DNA of 64,000 nucleotides from Blasia pusilla (taxonomy: Eukaryota; Marchantiophyta; Marchantiopsida; Blasiales). Numbering within the stretch: the stretch's first letter is position 1; the number at the start of each line of letters is the position of its first letter. The position numbers and the translations under genes are program-made. Below the pieces are notes generated by a model that had not been told where the DNA came from, searched no databases, and worked only from the letters and a program-made list of their open reading frames with translations. Shown here one piece after another: positions 35,201-49,690 of this stretch. Where the stretch lies: positions 3,038,001 to 3,102,000 of the forward strand of contig CM114271.1 in assembly GCA_050084515.1 (NCBI GenBank), given 5' to 3'.

Positions 35201-36399
35201 TAGGGATAGGAGATGGTTTTTTTGGCTTGTTACTTTTCCAATGAGAGTGGATTCTCTCATTGGAAAGATCAAGAATGGATTTTGGAAATGGCGGAGATGG
35301 TTTTTAGGCTTGTTGCTTTTTCATTCTTGATTGAGGAGAATAGAGGATGTCCGTCAATCATGGATAGAGGTGGAGCACGAGGCGTACCCAATTTTCTTTT
35401 TCTTAACCCATATCACGTAAAAGTTCTCTTTGTAGATAGGCACTGATTTACTCGTTATCTAGTGTATCATTTTGTGAGGTATTAATGAACCATGTTATGC
35501 AATCTCCAACTCCGGTGATACTTCCTATTGTCACATATGGAAGGATATGGGATTGTATTTTGAATGTCCTTACAAAGCGATCTATGGAAGATAATAGGCC
35601 TACTCGGATATGGTTGAACATTAGTTATGCAATTTTTCTTGTGTACAAGCGTAAAGTAGTTTATAATAACTTTATAGTCAAGAATTTCAGAATTAGATGT
35701 CATGAAGAAGTGATCACCTTGACACTACCATTTATGGTTCATGTCGTGAGAGAATGGAGAGTGTATATAGTAATAGTATACTAAAAGGATAGTTTCTTGG
35801 AGAGTTCATCTTGTATCAACGTCTTCCGCAATTGGAAGGTCCACCCTTACTCGAACAAAAGCTTTTGGCACGATAGGGCCTTCCCCCCTAAGGAACCGTC
35901 CTCTCCAACTCAACCTTGGCTTTACCATCATTTGTGTCTTGTGTGGGTTGTATTTGAGACATCTCCCAATCTCTCTCAAAGAATCCATTGAGTTCCTTCC
36001 CATTTGAGGGTACTGTTACGTTCGTGGATATTCCCATTTCATCTTTTGAGGAATATCTTGCCATAAGAAAGGTGGCAAGATCAATTCAAGTCTTCTAAAA
36101 AAAAAAATCCACCAATGGATTTTTATGATCTTTTAAAACAAGTTGTTGAGTTGTGTTGAGGACATCTCGGATTTATTGTGGATTCAACCCCTGTGCAAAG
36201 AAGAAGTTTTCCGCCTCTCGATTTTGGAGATCTATGGAAATTTTATGAATAAGATCTGCTTGATTATACATGTCAATGCAGCGTATCAACCATGATCGAA
36301 TCCCGATCAATTCTTTGTTAACGTGGTATTTCTCCTAGAATCACCCCACGTTTGTTCATTTCAAGGTTATAATCGGATCAAGGGCTATAATGTCCCAAA
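32201..36399. other. AT-rich intergenic DNA with a small direct repeat
   Basis: No gene recognised. A 23-bp direct repeat beginning TACTTTTCCAATGAGAGTGG occurs at 35071 and 35231. Open frames near 35480-35990 show no known motif. Confidence 0.4.
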
Positions 36400-37020
36400 T
36401 TGAAAGTCTCTCTTGCTCTCGGGATCCCTTGTGATATGAAGTTGGTGCGTTACAATCGGGCGTGCGGAAAGATATGCCAAAAATCTTTCCTCCAAAACCT
36501 TGATCAAGAAGGTTTTCTACAAGTTAGACATGTGTGTGGTAGTAACAACAATTTTGTCTCATCTAAGTAGCTCATCGCTTAAAATTGACTTATTCACGAT
36601 CCTCTCCATCTATCTCTTAAATATCTTGTGCTCCTCTAACAATTTTTGGTACTTCCCCTTCAAATGTTGAATTTGGATTCCAAATCCAAAATGCATTGAT
36701 AATTCTTTATTAAGTTCTCCAAGTGTGATAGCCAAGAAATAACCTCGCTATTGTCCAAAGCACTCATTCCCAACAAGATATTCCCAAAAACATATTTTGG
36801 GAATAGCTTCGTTATGTACATAGCGATCGGAACTCTCCCCATCAAAACTCATATTACGACCTAAATTAAGGTTATTCAAAATAATTCTTAGCTCCTCAAA
36901 TTTCTCCTCCCCCAACAAGACTTGCCCTTCATTTACATTTTTGTCATGTATCTCCTTTTCAGTCGGCAGATTTCTTCTTTGTCCACCCATTCTTAACCCA
37001 CAAAAGAAATGAAAACTCAT
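36400..37020 (-). pseudogene. Unrecognised decayed coding-like region
   Basis: The minus strand has a nearly continuous frame with few stops: LPTEKEIHDKNVNEGQVLLG, EEKFEELRIILNNLNLGRN, then HLENLIKNYQCILDLESKFN and LKGKYQKLLEEHKI. The composition is acidic and coiled-coil-like, and the region lies just upstream (on the minus strand) of AT-rich DNA. I do not recognise the family; an LTR-element gag is possible. It is in the same orientation as the gypsy remnants at 37.2 and 41.4-43.0 kb. Confidence 0.35.
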
Positions 37021-37229
37021 AAAATAGTAACACTCTCAAAAGGAATTTGTAACCTATATATACATATCATCTCCAAGGTAGCAAGTCATCATGACCTTTT
37101 AGAATGGAGATTACAAAGGACCCCTTTAGATCTCGATATAAGCTTGCCTACCTCTCTAAATTCATGAAAACCTCAACTCATGAGTTCTACTAACTCAAAA
37201 CTATCCAAGAATATAAATGTTATTCCCTC

Positions 37230-37620
37230 ACTCACTTTTTTTTTATGTCAACCAACTCTACCTACTTCGAAAAGTTCTTAATTATCACCAACACATATTG
37301 GTTGTTTTGCTCAGTCAAAGAGAAAGGTTTGGGAAAACCCAAATCTATCGATAACCAAACCATAATTGATAAAGAGTGCAGTTGAAGCAATGAAGGATGC
37401 TGATACTCTATCACACCATATACACTTGATAAAGAACTAATAAATGTCTATATACATGCCATATCACCATAGACCCATAGCCATATAAAAAGTATACTAT
37501 ATGCTATCTTCACTCGAAAGTAAAACGCCCTTAGTCTCCAATTGGCATGATGCGCCAATTGTACTCGATGAAGAGGATAAGCCATTTCTTAGTGCTCACA
37601 CTTGCGTATCCTCCCATACT
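37230..37620 (-). pseudogene. Ty3-gypsy integrase remnant
   Basis: The minus strand reads HHANWRLRAFYFRVK (zinc-binding region), then WLSIDLGFPKPFSLTEQNNQ and YVLVIIKNFSK. These line up with the intact-looking integrases at 59-63.6 kb (RWSMDLPGPLPLTERHSRY and YVLVMVEHFSKWIELV), so it is an older copy of a related family. The first catalytic Asp (in S-I-D-L) is kept. The rest of the core is lost. Confidence 0.75.
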
Positions 37621-40600
37621 TGTAAACCATGTGTCCCCTCCCATTAAAACTTCTTGGATTATTGCAAGGATCCACTCTCACTCCCTACCATCCAATATGC
37701 TTGCTATGCTGCAAGTGAATAAATATTCCAAGATTAGTCCATCCTCTCTAAGCTCTATCTCATGCATTCAATAACGTGCTGGTATCATTAGATGTTCATG
37801 ATAAGAGCATCATTCTATGTATTATCAATTAGTACGATAATACATCTCCAATTGCCTACTCTAGGGAAAAAGCATGGCATGAGAAACATTAGTGATAGAT
37901 GATAGATTCACTTGTAAAATAACATAAATAATTTGTATAGATTTTTGAATTACATTTGTTCACATATAAATGAACTTAGATGATTGCATGATTGTAACAT
38001 GTGTCTGAAAGGATGTCCTTAATAGTCTTAACGATATTAAATAATAGTCATGAGTAATAGTAAAGTACTAAATAAGTCCCAATCCTCTCCAGGCTCTATT
38101 CCATTCCTAATTTCTGAGTTCTACACTAATGTACAAGATTTCAAAGTCAAAAAATATCTGAGGATACAATTATTTTATGAATTTGAAGTGACCTTCTTGT
38201 GAGTGTTAGAAAACGAATCTTCATTCTTATGATATATAAATGGATTTTTTTCCTTGTAAGAAAAGTTTTTCCTTACCATTAAGTTATCTATAAATTTATA
38301 AAGAGTTAGATATAAAATGAGAGATTCAAGAGCCTCTTAGATCAAGTTTTAAATTTTTGTGAGATTTTTTGTTTCATAGTTATTTATGAATTATATATAT
38401 CTAAATCTTTGAATGTGCTTATAATCCTCTTTTAAGATTTATGTGTTCAATGACGTAAGGGGTAAATGATGATACGATGCATTGGAAATTATTCTTCTAG
38501 GTAAAAATTATAGAAAATTAATTTATAATCACGTATATAATATTCCTATATGCTTAAAAATTATTTTTCATATTAATCTTGTACAATTTTCAATTGGTTA
38601 TGTTCTAAAGTAGTAACATATGGTTTGTGTCCTAAATTTTCTTTCCATATCATTTAGCATACTTCCCATAAAGTATAATTTAATCCATTAATTGGGCATT
38701 TTAAACTAGGTTAGTCTTATTTCATCCTCTTCTTGATACCTATAGTTGGGCAAAACAACAATTCTTGTATGGGGAGTGGAGTGAATTTTAAGTTCCTATC
38801 CTTATTTGAATGGATATTTTCATTGTAACCTCTCATAGTCTAATGTCCATTTCAATGTGGAGCTAAAACTAGCTTAACATGACATCAAACATATGGTCAT
38901 GTTTCATGTTATGTTAGACTACAAAAGTTTCAACTAGTTTCTTGGTGTGTTTTTTTTTAAAAATGTTTGACACAAAAAATCTTGTTATAAGTGAAGTTGA
39001 TCTTGTTTATGTTTAATAAAATGGTAAGACAACTGAAATAAGTAGTTCTTCCATATGCAATTATGGTTGTAAACGTGTTAGGGACCAAAAATAGGGCCAC
39101 ACTCCAAGAATTCGGATGAAGGAAAAGCATTTATAAATCTTCAACTTCCAAGAAATTATCATGTGATAAGTCATAATCACCTTCACTAGTCCTTGAAGAG
39201 CAAGAATAACCCAAACTTGACTAAGATTCAATAGAATCTTCTCAAGAATTTGGATTGCAAGGGCATGTCACACATCCTTAAGAATGGTTTATCAATTGCA
39301 TAACTAATCAATGAAAATACACTACTTCAAGATCAACTCTTTAGACCAACTCGTCTTATAATAAATAAGATAATTTCACAAATATAGATCATTTAGCCAA
39401 GTAACAAAATTGTCCTCCCCTAACTATGTAATTGAGTGTGCAATGAAGAAGGCTTTTGCATCATTTAGCTTTTCTACACCCACTTAGTATAACATTTTGG
39501 AATTCTGAATTCAACTCCCTATATCATGGTTAAGCACATATTCTAGAATTACAAGAATACGATAACAAATCTTTAAATAATTAAAAAATCTACTAGAGTC
39601 TGAAAAAATCCTAATTTAGAAATGAAGTATCTTGGAAAAGACATAACTAGTGGATTCAATATCTTACATATAGAATTTCACATAATTTTGCAATAGAAAA
39701 GGAATATAGGAGAGCCTAAAAGTTTTACAAAAAGGAATTATTTTGTAACAGATCTTTCATCACTTTTTCCCTATTGCCTCTTAGGTATGATCCTACCCAC
39801 GTTGTTTATACTCATTCTACTCATACAAGACCAACCAATCTTCTTTACTCCCACTTTTAACTTATAAGTTCCTATTGATCTTTATTCAACTTAACCTTGT
39901 GATGACCCAAAGTAGGTTCATCCACATTACTATCACTCTTAGTTATCATATTTGTTATCTCCATGGGGCATGTTGAGTGCTTTACTACAAAATTTGACTA
40001 TCCAATGCACGAACCTTCTAAAGGACACATAATTAGAAACTATAATTACATGGTATACCCATATAAAGACTGAGACGCTAGACTTTACAAATTTCAAATG
40101 AATTTTTAACACATTGTTCTAAAAGTATCTAGTACACTTCTTGAAACAAGATTTTTCAAGTATTGTAGGACTAATTGATGATAGTCTAATATCAATAAGT
40201 AAAGGACTTAATAATTTTTGTTTAACTTCTCCATTGATGTGAAAATAACATCCAACCATAGAATGAGGATCTCCTACTAATTCATATGTTTCTTCACTCA
40301 CTTACAATGCACACTAATGGTTTTTGGGTGTCCCTCATTCCTTTATGACTAACTTTGCTTTATGTTCTTTTGTACTCCTTGCTAAATATTTTGATGTAGG
40401 AAGTCTAATTCCCCTATAGAATACAGTGAATCCATTTTCATCCTCTTGATTATTAAAAAATCATTGGAGTGTCTTATTTCCCAATGCTAGTGCAACTTTT
40501 ATTGAACGTAGTATAAGGGGCACAACATTCCCAAGTTACAAAATACATATTCTATTGAAAACATATATCTTTCAAATTTAACTTTTTTTTCTAATGAAAA

Positions 40601-41399
40601 ACACACATTTCAAATATAAATTTTGCTCTAAAGTGAAATTTCATGACTATGGGAGGACAGATGAGATTAAATGAAGGTGTGGAAGGATGCTCCATGGAAA
40701 TAATTTCAAGAGGTTATGGTAAGTTGCTACCAAAGACTGGCAAAGATGTGACACATGTCATTGTTTCTTTTTTTCCTTGTGTGTCCAATGGCACATAATT
40801 GTGTGTGATGCATGTAATGGTTCCTCTTAAGTCTAGGAGACTCAAGGAGGATGGTAATAGAGGGATAGATCTCTTATGAGCGGCCTTTCCTTTCCGACCG
40901 TGCATCTGATATTTCATTAGAGCATCAAATCTAGAGCTAGTTGAGGGAGGGTTGAATCCCGTTGATATATCTTAAACTATTGGCGATGAGCTATGCTAGT
41001 ATATTTAGACTAATTTATATTATGTTAATTAAGAGTGGGGTAGGACCGATATCTATATTACTCATTTTTTATTTGGTTGTATTTACAATAAATATTTAAT
41101 GAAAATATAAGATTTACTTAATAAGTTTTTAATTAATTTTTTCTTGATCTTGTGTCTCTTTTGTATAAGCATAATGTTTATTTTTACTATCTTTATCCAT
41201 ATTGGGGGCGAATTTTGTGGTAGAACATCGGAAGGAACTGCCCTTTAAAGCATCCATATCGAAGATTGTGATGAATTGTCACACTTTAGAATCAATTTAA
41301 CTACAATGTTTGCTCCATAGGGTTTTTGTTTAGGGAAACTAATAGAGAAACCAAGAGTATCATATCTCTTTTCTCATTTTGTGAATTTTCTATTCATGT
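37621..41399. other. AT-rich DNA, possibly the decayed middle of a gypsy element
   Basis: The interval between a gag-like frame (41.4-43.0 kb) and an integrase remnant (37.2-37.6 kb), both on the minus strand, would hold protease and reverse transcriptase if they are one element. I could not recognise RT motifs. Confidence 0.3.
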
Positions 41400-42960
41400 C
41401 ATTTGTAGACGTCTTTCCTTTTAGCCTTTGATAGTTGTGAATAGTGCCTAGAAGAGATAGCACCTCTTTTTGGATTATGCTGTAGTTCAAATCTAATAAA
41501 CTCAACTCTAGAACATAGAGATAATAGAAAATGATGAAGTTCTTCCTTGATTAATTTTTTTTTGTTTGATTCAATCAATGGTTGCTTACTCGTCTTCGAA
41601 AGAAACTTCAAGCTTCCCATGAATTGATTCATATCCTTTTCTATTTTAGTTGATACCTCTTCTTACTTAAAAATAACTTGTTGTGTAACACCAAATGTCT
41701 TCTTGCGTCAAATAAAGCTCTTCCCACCCTAGGCCAATATAACAAAAAGATCCTTACCTCAAGAATATATATAATCTTAATGTCTTTTCTTACCAGAGTT
41801 TTTACTAAAAACACCAAGAAATTCTACTCGACATCAAGCCCATGCTTGAAACACACACATACACTTGGATAGAAAGAAAATACTTTATGTACTTCATAGA
41901 ATCCCAAGGCATCTTTATACTTTCGAAGTACAAAGTGATCTCACATAAAAAGATAAAATCCAAACTCTCCATTCTACCTCATCTACTCCTTCTCCTACAA
42001 AGACTTGTACCTCTTCTTTACTTCTTTGTTCTTGTCCTATTGGAAATCTCGAAGAGTTTCTCTGCTAACAATCCCAATAGAAGAGTAGCTTGCTAACCCT
42101 TTATCTTTTGGTTTTCTTCCAATATCTTATCCACATCAAGAGCTCCAATTTTCTTTTCTAGCTCACTAATTATAGTCATCGACTCACCAAGTGAGCTAAT
42201 TAAATGTTGTATCATTCATAGCATTTTTCACGCTTCACTACTTCTCGTACTTTCTCTACACTATGCACTAGCGCCTAATAATTGTCGAGAATTATCCATA
42301 TTGATAACTTCTATGTCTTCTTCTAGATATGCATGGAACTCTTCTATGTCTCCCTAGTTTCTCACATCCCATAGGTGTATCAAGTGCAATCCTACATAAG
42401 ACAATGCAGTCTTCTCATCCAATAGCTCCATCATCAATCTATTGTTGCATTATACCTGTAATGTAATAACCCTAGTTTTGAATCATGAGATAGTAGATAG
42501 CATATACTATAACCTAAGTTATTCTCCCATTTCACTATGTCCTACTCTACTAATAATCATATTAGAAAAAAATCATATTTTCTAAAAGACCACATTTCTC
42601 GAAATTGGTGTTATACTCCTCCAATGCTTCTCTATAGAAGTGAAGATGACTGCCATGTATTCTTGATGGTCTATTTGGTTTGAAAATACTCTGAAGGAAT
42701 TTAACGAAGGTTTCGAGCCTTCCAAAAAAATCTCTATAAAGCTAAACTCATAAACCTCAGACCAAGTAGTTTCATCCTAATTCTATGGCTAATAGTGAAG
42801 TTCATCTAATCATGTTGTCACTATTTCCTTGAAGCGTCTTAGTAGCTCCACATATGAGATATTCTACCCGCGCGCTTTTGAATAAGATCTTCAACTTAAG
42901 TTCTTCCATCTTTCTTGAAATTTATCTCCAATCACTTACCATAGTTATCTTATTCAACAC
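41400..42960 (-). pseudogene. Decayed gag-like coding region
   Basis: The minus strand keeps protein-like frames for about 1.5 kb with scattered stops. In order: KMEELKLKILFKSARVEYLI and CGATKTLQGNSDNM; FKPNRPSRIHGSHLHFYREA and LEEYNTNFEKCGLLE; DEKTALSYVGLHLIHLWDVR and IEEFHAYLEEDIEVINMDNS; then a coiled-coil-like ISSLGESMTIISELEKKIGA and LDVDKILEENQKIKG. I infer a gag or similar protein of an LTR element. No zinc knuckle was seen and the family is not certain. Confidence 0.45.
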
Positions 42961-45599
42961 CAATTTGGACACCATTTCAAAATTTCAAAATTAATAAAGT
43001 TTCACTTTATTTTTGAATAATCTCTTGAACCCAATGCTTTTCTCTCAATTGTGTGTAGAAAGGTAGAGCATTGATGCCAACACAAAAGGGGCCCTCTCCC
43101 TCTCTGAAAGCTTATATTTTTTTATAGCCATTTACAACTCTCCAAGTTCTTCATGCTTCTGTTTGAATTGTGGCACGTATGGGTCCCTTGTACTCCATAT
43201 CTTCTTTGTCCCTAAATCTGATAATTTTCACCTTGGCCAAAACCTTTCTATCATGACACTCATGCTTTTACTTATTTTGGCCTAAACACTTTGTCTCATT
43301 CCTCATTATTTCTCCATAACGCCCACCTCTTCTTTGTAAGGTAATCGAAAAAAAATCTACTTATCTTTATAACTCCTTCTTTAATCCTTAAATGAGAGTA
43401 TCACATCAATTTTATAGCTAGCCAAGGAGAAATTTATATCTAAACAACAGGTTTTATTATGTGTGTCCAATATTTTGTGCATGGATGTTCTAAGATTCAT
43501 AGGATAAATGGATCTTAGGTATGTGTAGATGAAAACCAATCTATATTGGTTAGTAATGTCTACTTAGATAACTAATACCTCCATTAATCTCACTTAGGTT
43601 CAATCTATCAAATAGTCCACAAGTACATGAGCTTGCTTGTAAGCATTCATATACTTGTCACATTTATTTTGGAAAATTGATCTAGAAAGGGTTGGAAAGC
43701 CATTTCCTTGAAGAATGGATATCATGAATGCAAATATATAATTTTTTCAATGTTTCTTTTATTTTTCCTAATTCTCCGTCCCAAAAATGGTGATGTTCGC
43801 AAAGTTATTGGTCTTCTACGCAATGAAGTTTTAAAAAAATAGTGTCCAAAATTTATTGGAAATCTATTTCCCTCCTATTTTTTCTTTCACCATGATGTAG
43901 TTTTCTTGATTGAATCAAAATTAACGCTACTTCCCTCTCCCATCGCTCTAACTATTTCTTCTTCACCAAACTTGCAAATTTGTAAGTGATAAGTTGAATG
44001 GTTATTATATTCAAGAAGGTTCCTTCAAGTAAATTGATACCATTTATTAGCAAGTTTGAAAAAGTGCATGCATATGAATGGTTGTTTTGGCACTCACTAC
44101 CACTCACCCTTGATAATATAGACCAAGAAGAAAATTAGATGGATAAGTGAGTTTTGTACACTATTTTGGTAATTACTTAATTTAGACTTATCTTTGATTT
44201 TTTAAAATTTACAATCTTGAAACTCCTTCTGAGATGAGTTGTGTAAGGAGGAGTTTCACCCACTGATACTCTCTCCATGCCTTCTTATAACATGAGGGCT
44301 TTGAAATGACCTACAACATCATAGTGTGGGGAAGTAATTTAGGTTTCTCTGCCACACTTTGGATGGTAAAACTATCTTATGTGAAATATTTACGTGTAAA
44401 AATTATATATCTATGAGATAAATACTCACACTAAAAAAGTTTAATTGCATAATATAAAGTGGGGAATGCGAGGAAAACTCTCTTCTCACTAGTAATATGC
44501 ATTGATCTATAAAAAGATTTCTTTATGATGTGTCCAAGTAATTTTTTTCTATATTGGAAAAATACGTTTTGGTTTTCATAATATGCATGAAAGAAAGGTG
44601 TAAATTAATTCTCCATCCAATTCAAAAAAATAAAAGCCTCATTTTTTTAATCTCTCTTTTAATATAAAATAGAATGGTAATTTACAACTTACCAACAGTT
44701 TTGCTTTAAAATTTCTCACATCCAGAAATAAATTTTGAATGTAAGACTACAATAGAGCACTTTGATGTGCACACAAACAAGACGAATGACAAACCATGAT
44801 ATAATTAGAGAGGAAATGGCATTAATGGTTGTACGATACAACCTCGAGCAAGAGCGACTATATGTCCTTACTTATACCATAGAAGCAAATACCTCTTGTT
44901 GAATATTTGATATTGTTATGTCTTAAGGTGGATTTTGTTTATTGGGTGATTTGGGGGCTCTTGATCCAACACGTTCCGACTTCGTGTGTTGAGGTGCACA
45001 TACTAAAGGTTCCACGATTGATGCAAAATAAAAAATAAGAAAGTTAAGTTATGTGATGAGAGATGCGACCGATGGATTTATTCCTTTTTTTTGGCACTTA
45101 GATGTGTCTTTTGATACTTTCCTAAAAGCATGTACTCACCATGCCCTCTAAAATCAACTCGACCCTTCTCCTAGTCCTCTCTCCATTTTCACTACTAGTT
45201 TTCATCAATACATCGTGGTGATATTACAACATGCACAAACAATGCTTTTAATAAGTGAAGCCAGAGTAGTTGGTAGCCACTCATCGTTGTCTAGTTATCC
45301 TTTCACATACTACCTATCCCCAATATTTGTGTGAGATATGTTATGTCCTTGATATCCATTCACATACTACCTACCACTATCATTTGTGTGAGATTTGTTG
45401 AGGGTTGGTTGGCATTTTCTTTTTCTTGTGAGGTGGTAACTTCTTTTCTTTTTTTTTTTTTTTAAGAAAGTAGATTCTACTACTTAGAAGTAGCATAGGT
45501 ATTTTGAACTAGCATTTTGGAGTAGCGTAGGATTCACATTGAAGAAGACAACACATACCACTTGGTGCAACCACATAAATACACATAATTTTTAGTATA
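42961..45599. other. AT-rich intergenic DNA
   Basis: No gene recognised. Long T tract at 45449-45464. Confidence 0.4.
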
Positions 45600-48500
45600 T
45601 TTTAACGAACCCGTGGGATGCGCGAACTCAACGTGGCATGCTCCCTAAGACGACGACCAGGGACAAATGCACTCGATTGGCATGAGATGCTGAATGTCCC
45701 ATATGTCCACAATATTAGAGTAGGATAATTGGTACTAAGTACGCCCATTATATATAGGTTGTTCGACAGGATGAAGATGAAGGGGACGGGTTGAACAAGA
45801 TATCACACGATATCCACGGAGCTGATAGATACGGATCGATTATGCTGCTGCCATGTATGTTGGTCGTTTGCGTGTTGCGAGGAGATGGAGATTGAAAGAA
45901 ACGTGAGACATGGATTCCCTACATGTGAAGAAAGAGAGCGAAGAGGCTGATTGTGACCATACCTTTTCCTAATTTTAGTATTCCTTTGTGGAGACCTCGC
46001 GGGAGACCTCATGCTTGTTTGGCACCGCGAGGAATGATTTGTAGTTTGTGATTTCCTGGAAAAAGAACCTATGTGATCGTGGTGCGTGTGATCAAGATAT
46101 TGCCTTCCTTTCTCGCAAAAAGTCCTTGAGTTCTTTGTCGAGGGAATCTCGTCTCCTGAAGCTCTTGGCTCACTCATCTGGTCTTAGACGCATTCATGTA
46201 CAAGATTTCGATTTCATCTTTTCGATATTGATACGAAGCGTAGTGTACTTTATGGGAGGCACAGAAAGGTTACGTTTTCGTTATCTTCACTTTTGCAAAC
46301 CTAACTAAAGGCGCTTCTCGCGTGTGGAGTGAATGATTATTCTCGCAATGGAAAGGGTGGATACGGGAATGCTTGGCCTCTTAAGTTTGCGACCATCGTT
46401 CAACTTGGCGAGAGAGAGTGGAATGTTTTCGAAAAGGTTTTGAGAGGGGGGGGCGGGGAACCTCATGTCTTTCTGAGGAAGGGAGCGTGCAGGCTTGTGG
46501 ATTCAACACACCTAATTACCTCGGAAAACGTCATCTCAGTTAGATCAAATGACCAAATAGATACATAATCGCGTTCGTCAAAAGCAGGTGGGTTGCATCA
46601 CTAATTTGGCCGATGTGAGTGATTTCACATGTTGTGAGCAGACTGGTATCTCCTCCCGATGCGGAAAGTCGTCAATTTAAAGCGCTAGGGCTGTATCACT
46701 TGTTAGGCCGCTGTTTTCGGAGGGCTCTGCACAATCCTCCCTGTGAGACTGTACGCGACGATCAATGAGAGAAAGAAATGGTCTACCTAGGTTGGAACGA
46801 AGACTCCACCTGGGGTAAGGGGGCGTTCATCGCTGAAGACAAAGTCCTCTTTATCAATCTCGAATGGCTGACGAGAAGCCCGAACAAGAGAATCCCATGG
46901 AACGATTCGAACTCTCGATGGACCAATGGAAGCGTCGGAGGAGACACATGAGAAAACGATGTCTGAAATGATGAAACAACGGATCATTGGCATCATGGGC
47001 AGCGCTTCTTTCCAAAAAGTGCGATGCTAGGCTATACCTACGCTACAGGTTTCATAGTTTCGATTGCCTAGCCTTTGGTCAGCACAGTCGTGAACCGTAG
47101 GTATTTACCCCTACGGTTTATCGAGAGTCCTCGAACGGGACTCTCGATAAAGATGTGAATGCAATGGCTCCTTGGAAAGATGCGCCTGTGAACGAATGCT
47201 TGAGTGTTCCATATATCCTTAATTCGGTCGTATTTCTTTCACGACCTAGCAACACGGCAACGACCAAGCAAGCACTTTGTGTGTTGATTGCATCATGGCT
47301 CCCCAAGGCTCACTCAGAATTTGGATGAGTTAGCGTCAGGTTCTTAGAAAAGGCCTGCTGCTAAAAGCTACAAGGCTCGACGGGTTGAGGACGGAATGTG
47401 AGAGGACATTCCGAGAGGCCAATTGTAAACCTTAGAACAATTTTTTAAAAGACATCTCTGAGACAACAAGTTTGAATCAAACGGATAAACAATTCTGGAG
47501 GACAAGACATTAGATAGTCAATTGTGTAACTCTCGCTCACATTGTAGACCGATCTTGGTCGTGGAAAGATATTACAATCCTAAACGGTTCTCCACGACTT
47601 ACCGTCTGGGATCTCCCTAAATGACGGGATACGTTTTCATTTGACTCTGTAAAAGAACAGGAAGCACTGCACTCCCACAAAAAGATCTCGTCGGAGGGGA
47701 AAAGCGCTTGTGGAGCTCATCCGAATGGAGAACGATCCCCGCAGTCCTTAAGATTCGCGTAGAGAAGTGTATGTTGACCGCTTCTCTTTTTCTTCTCTTA
47801 AAAAATTTTCCTTCCGTTTTGTTTATTCAATAAATTGCACGAGCTTTTATGGCACCTTGGGAGTGCAATATACAGGTGCTTTGACCACTTCATCTTTCTT
47901 TAAAGTCAAAGCACAAATCTACCTTTCAATGATAGATCGTGTTACAGATTTTAGGTGACCATCCAACACTACGGCTAGCCTTGTAGCTGAATTAAGATCG
48001 GAAAAGAAAAGTGACCGTGTAGTTCTCCGGTTTGGCAATGCGCTCTTCAGCGATCGCATTCCAGTCTCGTGACCCTCGTAGAAACCATTCATCGTTGAGC
48101 TGGTTGGAGCTAGGACACATTCGGACGAAGAACGAGTTACTCCGCTGCCATCCCTCTCTTCATGACATTCTTTTCACCTCAGGGTAGTTATCACAAATCT
48201 GGAAAACATTAAAACTACATGATTGACTCTCGTCTAAAAGGTGAACCACTGTAGCGTTCATAATTCTTATCACATTTCACCAAAATATCTACGCAAACTT
48301 GCTGGGAGCCTGGGACTCTGGGAGATTCATTGTGTCCTCGTCATCTGATGACGTCACTAGGATTGTTGCTTGCACAGTGGGGGAATCGGGGGATTTGCAC
48401 CCCAGCAGGAATAGAAAGAGTAATTGAAAGGTGGAAGGGGGAGTTGGGGAGGGGGAGTTGACTGGATTGATGCATATTAGTCATAATGTAATCAATGGAG

Positions 48501-49690
48501 CATTATTTTCCCCCGGTGATATGACATCCAAAAGTGGAGAAGCAAATATAATGCGAGTGTCACCCATACACTTCCGAAGTAGTCCTTTCTCAATTGAATG
48601 AATGACAGATGCCTTTGTCTTTTACTGTTCTTGAAGTGAAATCAATTCGAAAGACGGACCGACCCATTTCCACGTCGATGGGAGAGAGATGGGACTTTGG
48701 AGTCCATTCAAAATCCTCGGGAGATAATACTGCGGTTGTAAAGTACATGGGGGAAGTACAAAGCTCCTACGTGCTTGGCACCGCTTGCACTCTGGCAAAC
48801 AAAAGTCCTCTGAGACATCTTCCTGGAAAGAGAGCAAAGCAGATCAGTATTTCGAAATGCCGAGTGAGTGTAAGTAAAAGTGTGAGCGAGGCAAATAAGT
48901 AAGTGGACCCCTGAAGGCAAAGGTCGCAGAACTCTCGCCTTGCCAACCCCGGGAAAAAGCAATTTCTTAGCTGCTCTCTCTCATTGGACTGCACCGTGAC
49001 GTGGGCACCGTCCTGACGTGTAGATTGAGAGGGATGACATCGATATTAGCCTGGACTACGGATCGATCTTACCTACCGTCACGATTTTTTCACTGTTCTT
49101 CGTATAGCCTAGGTTTGGATTCGCTCCCGGAGCCATGTTGTCACTGCGATTGTACGCCACTCCTGAAACAGAACCAGAGCGAAAATTGGCACGCTTAAAA
49201 TGAAAGAAATTGGGAATCAGTGCTGAAACGCAGGGTCACACATCTTGAAAGACAACCATGGTGTCTCCATAAATCCCCGATGATAGAATATTAATTTCTT
49301 GAGAAGGGGACCGTCCGTCTGTAGAAAAGAACAAGGAAAGTAAACAATGGAGGATTAGACCACGTGCAGGCTGGGTCAAGCAGGCAAGCGTTTCCTTGTT
49401 GCCAAAGGAGATTTGTCTTCTGAGCGGGAAGTTAGGCCACCCGGACCTACTAGCAAATATAGAAACAGGGTCCTAAACAAGGGCGAGAAAAATCATGAAA
49501 ACGCCTGGGAGAGTGTCGTCGCCCAAATTACCACGAACAACCGTGTAGGCGTACCGCGTACTTTGCTGGAAAACAGAGAGGTCAAGATGCTTCGCTTTCA
49601 GAAGTTCCATAGGCCAAGCTTTTCAAAGCGTGTCCGACCAGTGAATCCTGACCAGGAGCTACGCAGTACAGTCGCCAGCGCTTTGATTGT
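45600..49690. other. Non-repetitive spacer upstream of the LOG region
   Basis: Base composition becomes balanced here and A/T runs disappear. Open frames are short and show no conserved motif. Several inverted repeats occur at 47026-47151. No tRNA gene was recognised by eye. Confidence 0.4.
47093..47151. repeat. Two back-to-back hairpins
   Basis: AACCGTAGG (47093-47101) pairs with CCTACGGTT (47110-47118). TTTATCGAGAGTCC (47117-47130) pairs perfectly with 47138-47151 around a 7-base loop. A third pair, GCTAGGC (47026) with GCCTAGC (about 47066), lies just upstream. Confidence 0.8.

Noticed and set aside
45803-46308. 124-codon minus-strand and 86-codon plus-strand frames
   Set aside because: They overlap in opposite directions, with Ser/His/Gln-rich or random composition and no recognised motif.
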